From: Amoebophrya sp. A120 | Lineage: Eukaryota; Sar; Dinophyceae; Syndiniales; Amoebophryaceae | Direction of reading: 5' to 3' | Assembly (NCBI GenBank): GCA_905178155.1 | Contig: CAJINV010000006.1 | Span: 4,408,339-4,472,338, forward strand | Length of the DNA: 64,000 nt | Shown here: positions 63,045 to 64,000 of the stretch, piece by piece | How the letters are laid out: every line of letters starts with the position of its first letter | Position numbering within the stretch: the stretch's first letter is position 1 | Notes under the pieces: model-generated | Seen by the model: only the letters and a program-made list of their open reading frames with translations | Told to the model about the DNA's origin: nothing | Database searches by the model: none | Position numbers and translations under genes: made by a program

Positions 63045-64000
63045 ATGCATCGGTTCGATACGTTTTCGAAGCCGCTACAGGAGTTTCAGGTGAAAACGAA
63101 AATTGGCGGCTACCTCTCCGTAACGTCAGTATGCATGATCGTGTACCTGCTGCTGTCGGAGGTGATGTTCTTCCTGGAGCTCGAGCAGAAAGACGAGATG
63201 GTGATAGACTTGTATCAACTGCAAAAGTGTCTGGGTCTGGAAGATTGCAACTTGTCATGCTGTTTTTGGACTCTAAAAAAATTTGTATTGCATGACCAGC
63301 AAGAAGAGGGGTGCAATGTGTGCTACACGGACAGGGCATTTCTCATGCGGAAGGTGCATCAGGAGGGCCTTTAAAAGTCTGCGAAGATGCTAGGTCATGC
63401 ATTACAGGCATCACGGGTCATGAGAAATATGCATGACAAATCTTGCATTCTTCCAGACCCAGACATTTTTGCATTTGATAACTTGAACCAAGACACAAAA
63501 ACCTTCAAGATGCACCTGGATTTGTGGGTAAGTACTAAGTAATTTGATTGATGTTGCAATGCGTAGCAAGAATAGTATACCCTGTGATGCATGAAATCGC
63601 ATGAAGTGAATTTTTTGTCCAAAAAAAAATCCACAAGAATTTGTTCTACAAATACACAGCTTCCAGAACTTCCTTGCGCGGTTGTCGCTTTGAATTTGGT
63701 ACACGTCAAGAACCAGGATAACGTAATGCACGTCGGGCACACGATATCGCAGGAAAAAAGTTTCACAGTTACACATTTGTACGTGGATTCAGCATCACAA
63801 ACTTGCGCAGCCTGACAGAGAAAATTTGCAATGCAGAAATCATAAAGGCAAAACACACATGAAACGAGGCTCGCAAGCATCTTGCGCATTCCAGAGGTTG
63901 TTTATCTTGCGTGCTTTGCAACACAATGTGTAGCTGTAACGTTTTTTCTTTGCATACACGATCTTGAAGCAGAGGTGGGGCAAGGACCCGAAGTCAAGAG
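63045..64000 (+). CDS. Gene 5 (5' part), Erv41/Erv46 (ERGIC) family cargo receptor
   Basis: Exons: 63045-63212, 63486-63527, 63660-63744, 63962-64000 (continues beyond the window). The N-terminus (FDTFSKPLQEFQVKTKIGGY, then a hydrophobic segment at about residues 23-45, then ELEQKDEMVIDLN) follows the pattern of Erv41/Erv46/ERGIC2-3 proteins: short cytosolic start, first membrane helix, then the luminal VDxN start. LPELPCAVVALNLV fits the next conserved luminal strand with its Cys. Such proteins cycle between ER and Golgi in COPII/COPI vesicles and act as cargo receptors. The second membrane helix lies outside the window. It is the only gene here with a clear GT-AG intron beside introners. 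Confidence 0.85.
63213..63480. mobile_element. Introner family A (gene 5 intron 1)
   Basis: TATCAACTGCAAAAGTG to TTTTTGCATTTGATA. TSD ACTTG perfect. Frame MVIDL|NQDTKT, as expected for the family. Confidence 0.94.
63528..63659 (+). other. Canonical GT-AG spliceosomal intron (gene 5 intron 2)
   Basis: Donor TGG|GTAAGTACT, acceptor AATACACAG|CTTCC, 132 bp, no TIR and no flanking duplication. Removal joins HLDLW|LPELPC, which fits the Erv family. Confidence 0.85.
63745..63956. mobile_element. Introner family H (gene 5 intron 3)
   Basis: TATCGCAGGAAAAAAGTTTC to GTAACGTTTTTTCTTTGCATA. TSD CACGA perfect. Frame VGHT|ILKQRW. Confidence 0.93.

Overview
The window reads as nuclear DNA of a protist, most likely a syndinian dinoflagellate close to Amoebophrya. 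All five protein genes I can support lie on the + strand. Their coding sequence is cut by dozens of short, related, terminal-inverted-repeat (TIR) elements. Almost every element is bounded by a 5-bp target-site duplication (TSD), and removing the element plus one TSD copy restores an open frame. This matches the repeated non-canonical introns ('introner elements') known from Amoebophrya genomes. The genus is an inference; the element and exon structure is read directly from the sequence.

Layout. 1-6240: 3' part of gene 1 (unknown protein). 6241-13564: AT-rich intergenic DNA with a 2-kb introner-like element stuffed with satellite DNA (8931-10932), copies of a ~270-bp repeat and an introner outside any recognisable gene. 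13565-17127: gene 2 (unknown, 947 residues). 17128-25621: intergenic DNA with a 1.25-kb TIR element (19123-20374) and a 4-kb tyrosine-recombinase element with split direct repeats (21342-25334). 25622-48874: gene 3, a 23-kb gene with 46 exons and 45 introns giving one continuous frame of 2,968 codons; 44 introns are introners and one is a different TIR element. 48875-54936: intergenic, including a 3.3-kb GC-rich palindrome-rich island. 54937-60398: gene 4, a secretory LicD/fukutin-related-like protein (1,183 residues, 9 exons). 60399-63044: intergenic with a second GC-rich island. 63045-64000: 5' part of gene 5, an Erv41/Erv46 (ERGIC)-family cargo receptor, with two introners and one ordinary GT-AG intron.

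The introners fall into at least eleven TIR families, called A to K here: A GTCTGGGTCTGG, B ATCCCCCCTCCCC, C AAAAACGTCCCCACACC, D AAATGCCCCCACCCCC, E AAAAGTATCGTACTCG, F CTGTGTAAGTGTAA, G GTGCACAACTCCCC, H GTGTTACAGTTACACA, I GTGTCAGG, J GGCGTCGTCAA, K CTCAAACCGGTTACC. All begin TAT... and end ...ATA (or ...ACA). Introns are given as element coordinates; the spliced intron is the element plus the 5 bp after it. Every exon phase in genes 1, 3, 4 and 5 was checked by hand under this rule and is consistent. Gene 2 follows it at its first intron only.

Three single N bases (4281, 11211, 12024) each sit between two copies of the same sequence (1254, 534 and 96 bp). These look like unmerged overlapping contig ends, not biology, so gene 1 is described with the first repeat collapsed. 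Products of genes 1-3 are not recognised. Genes 4 and 5 both point to the secretory pathway, but gene order in such genomes need not reflect function.
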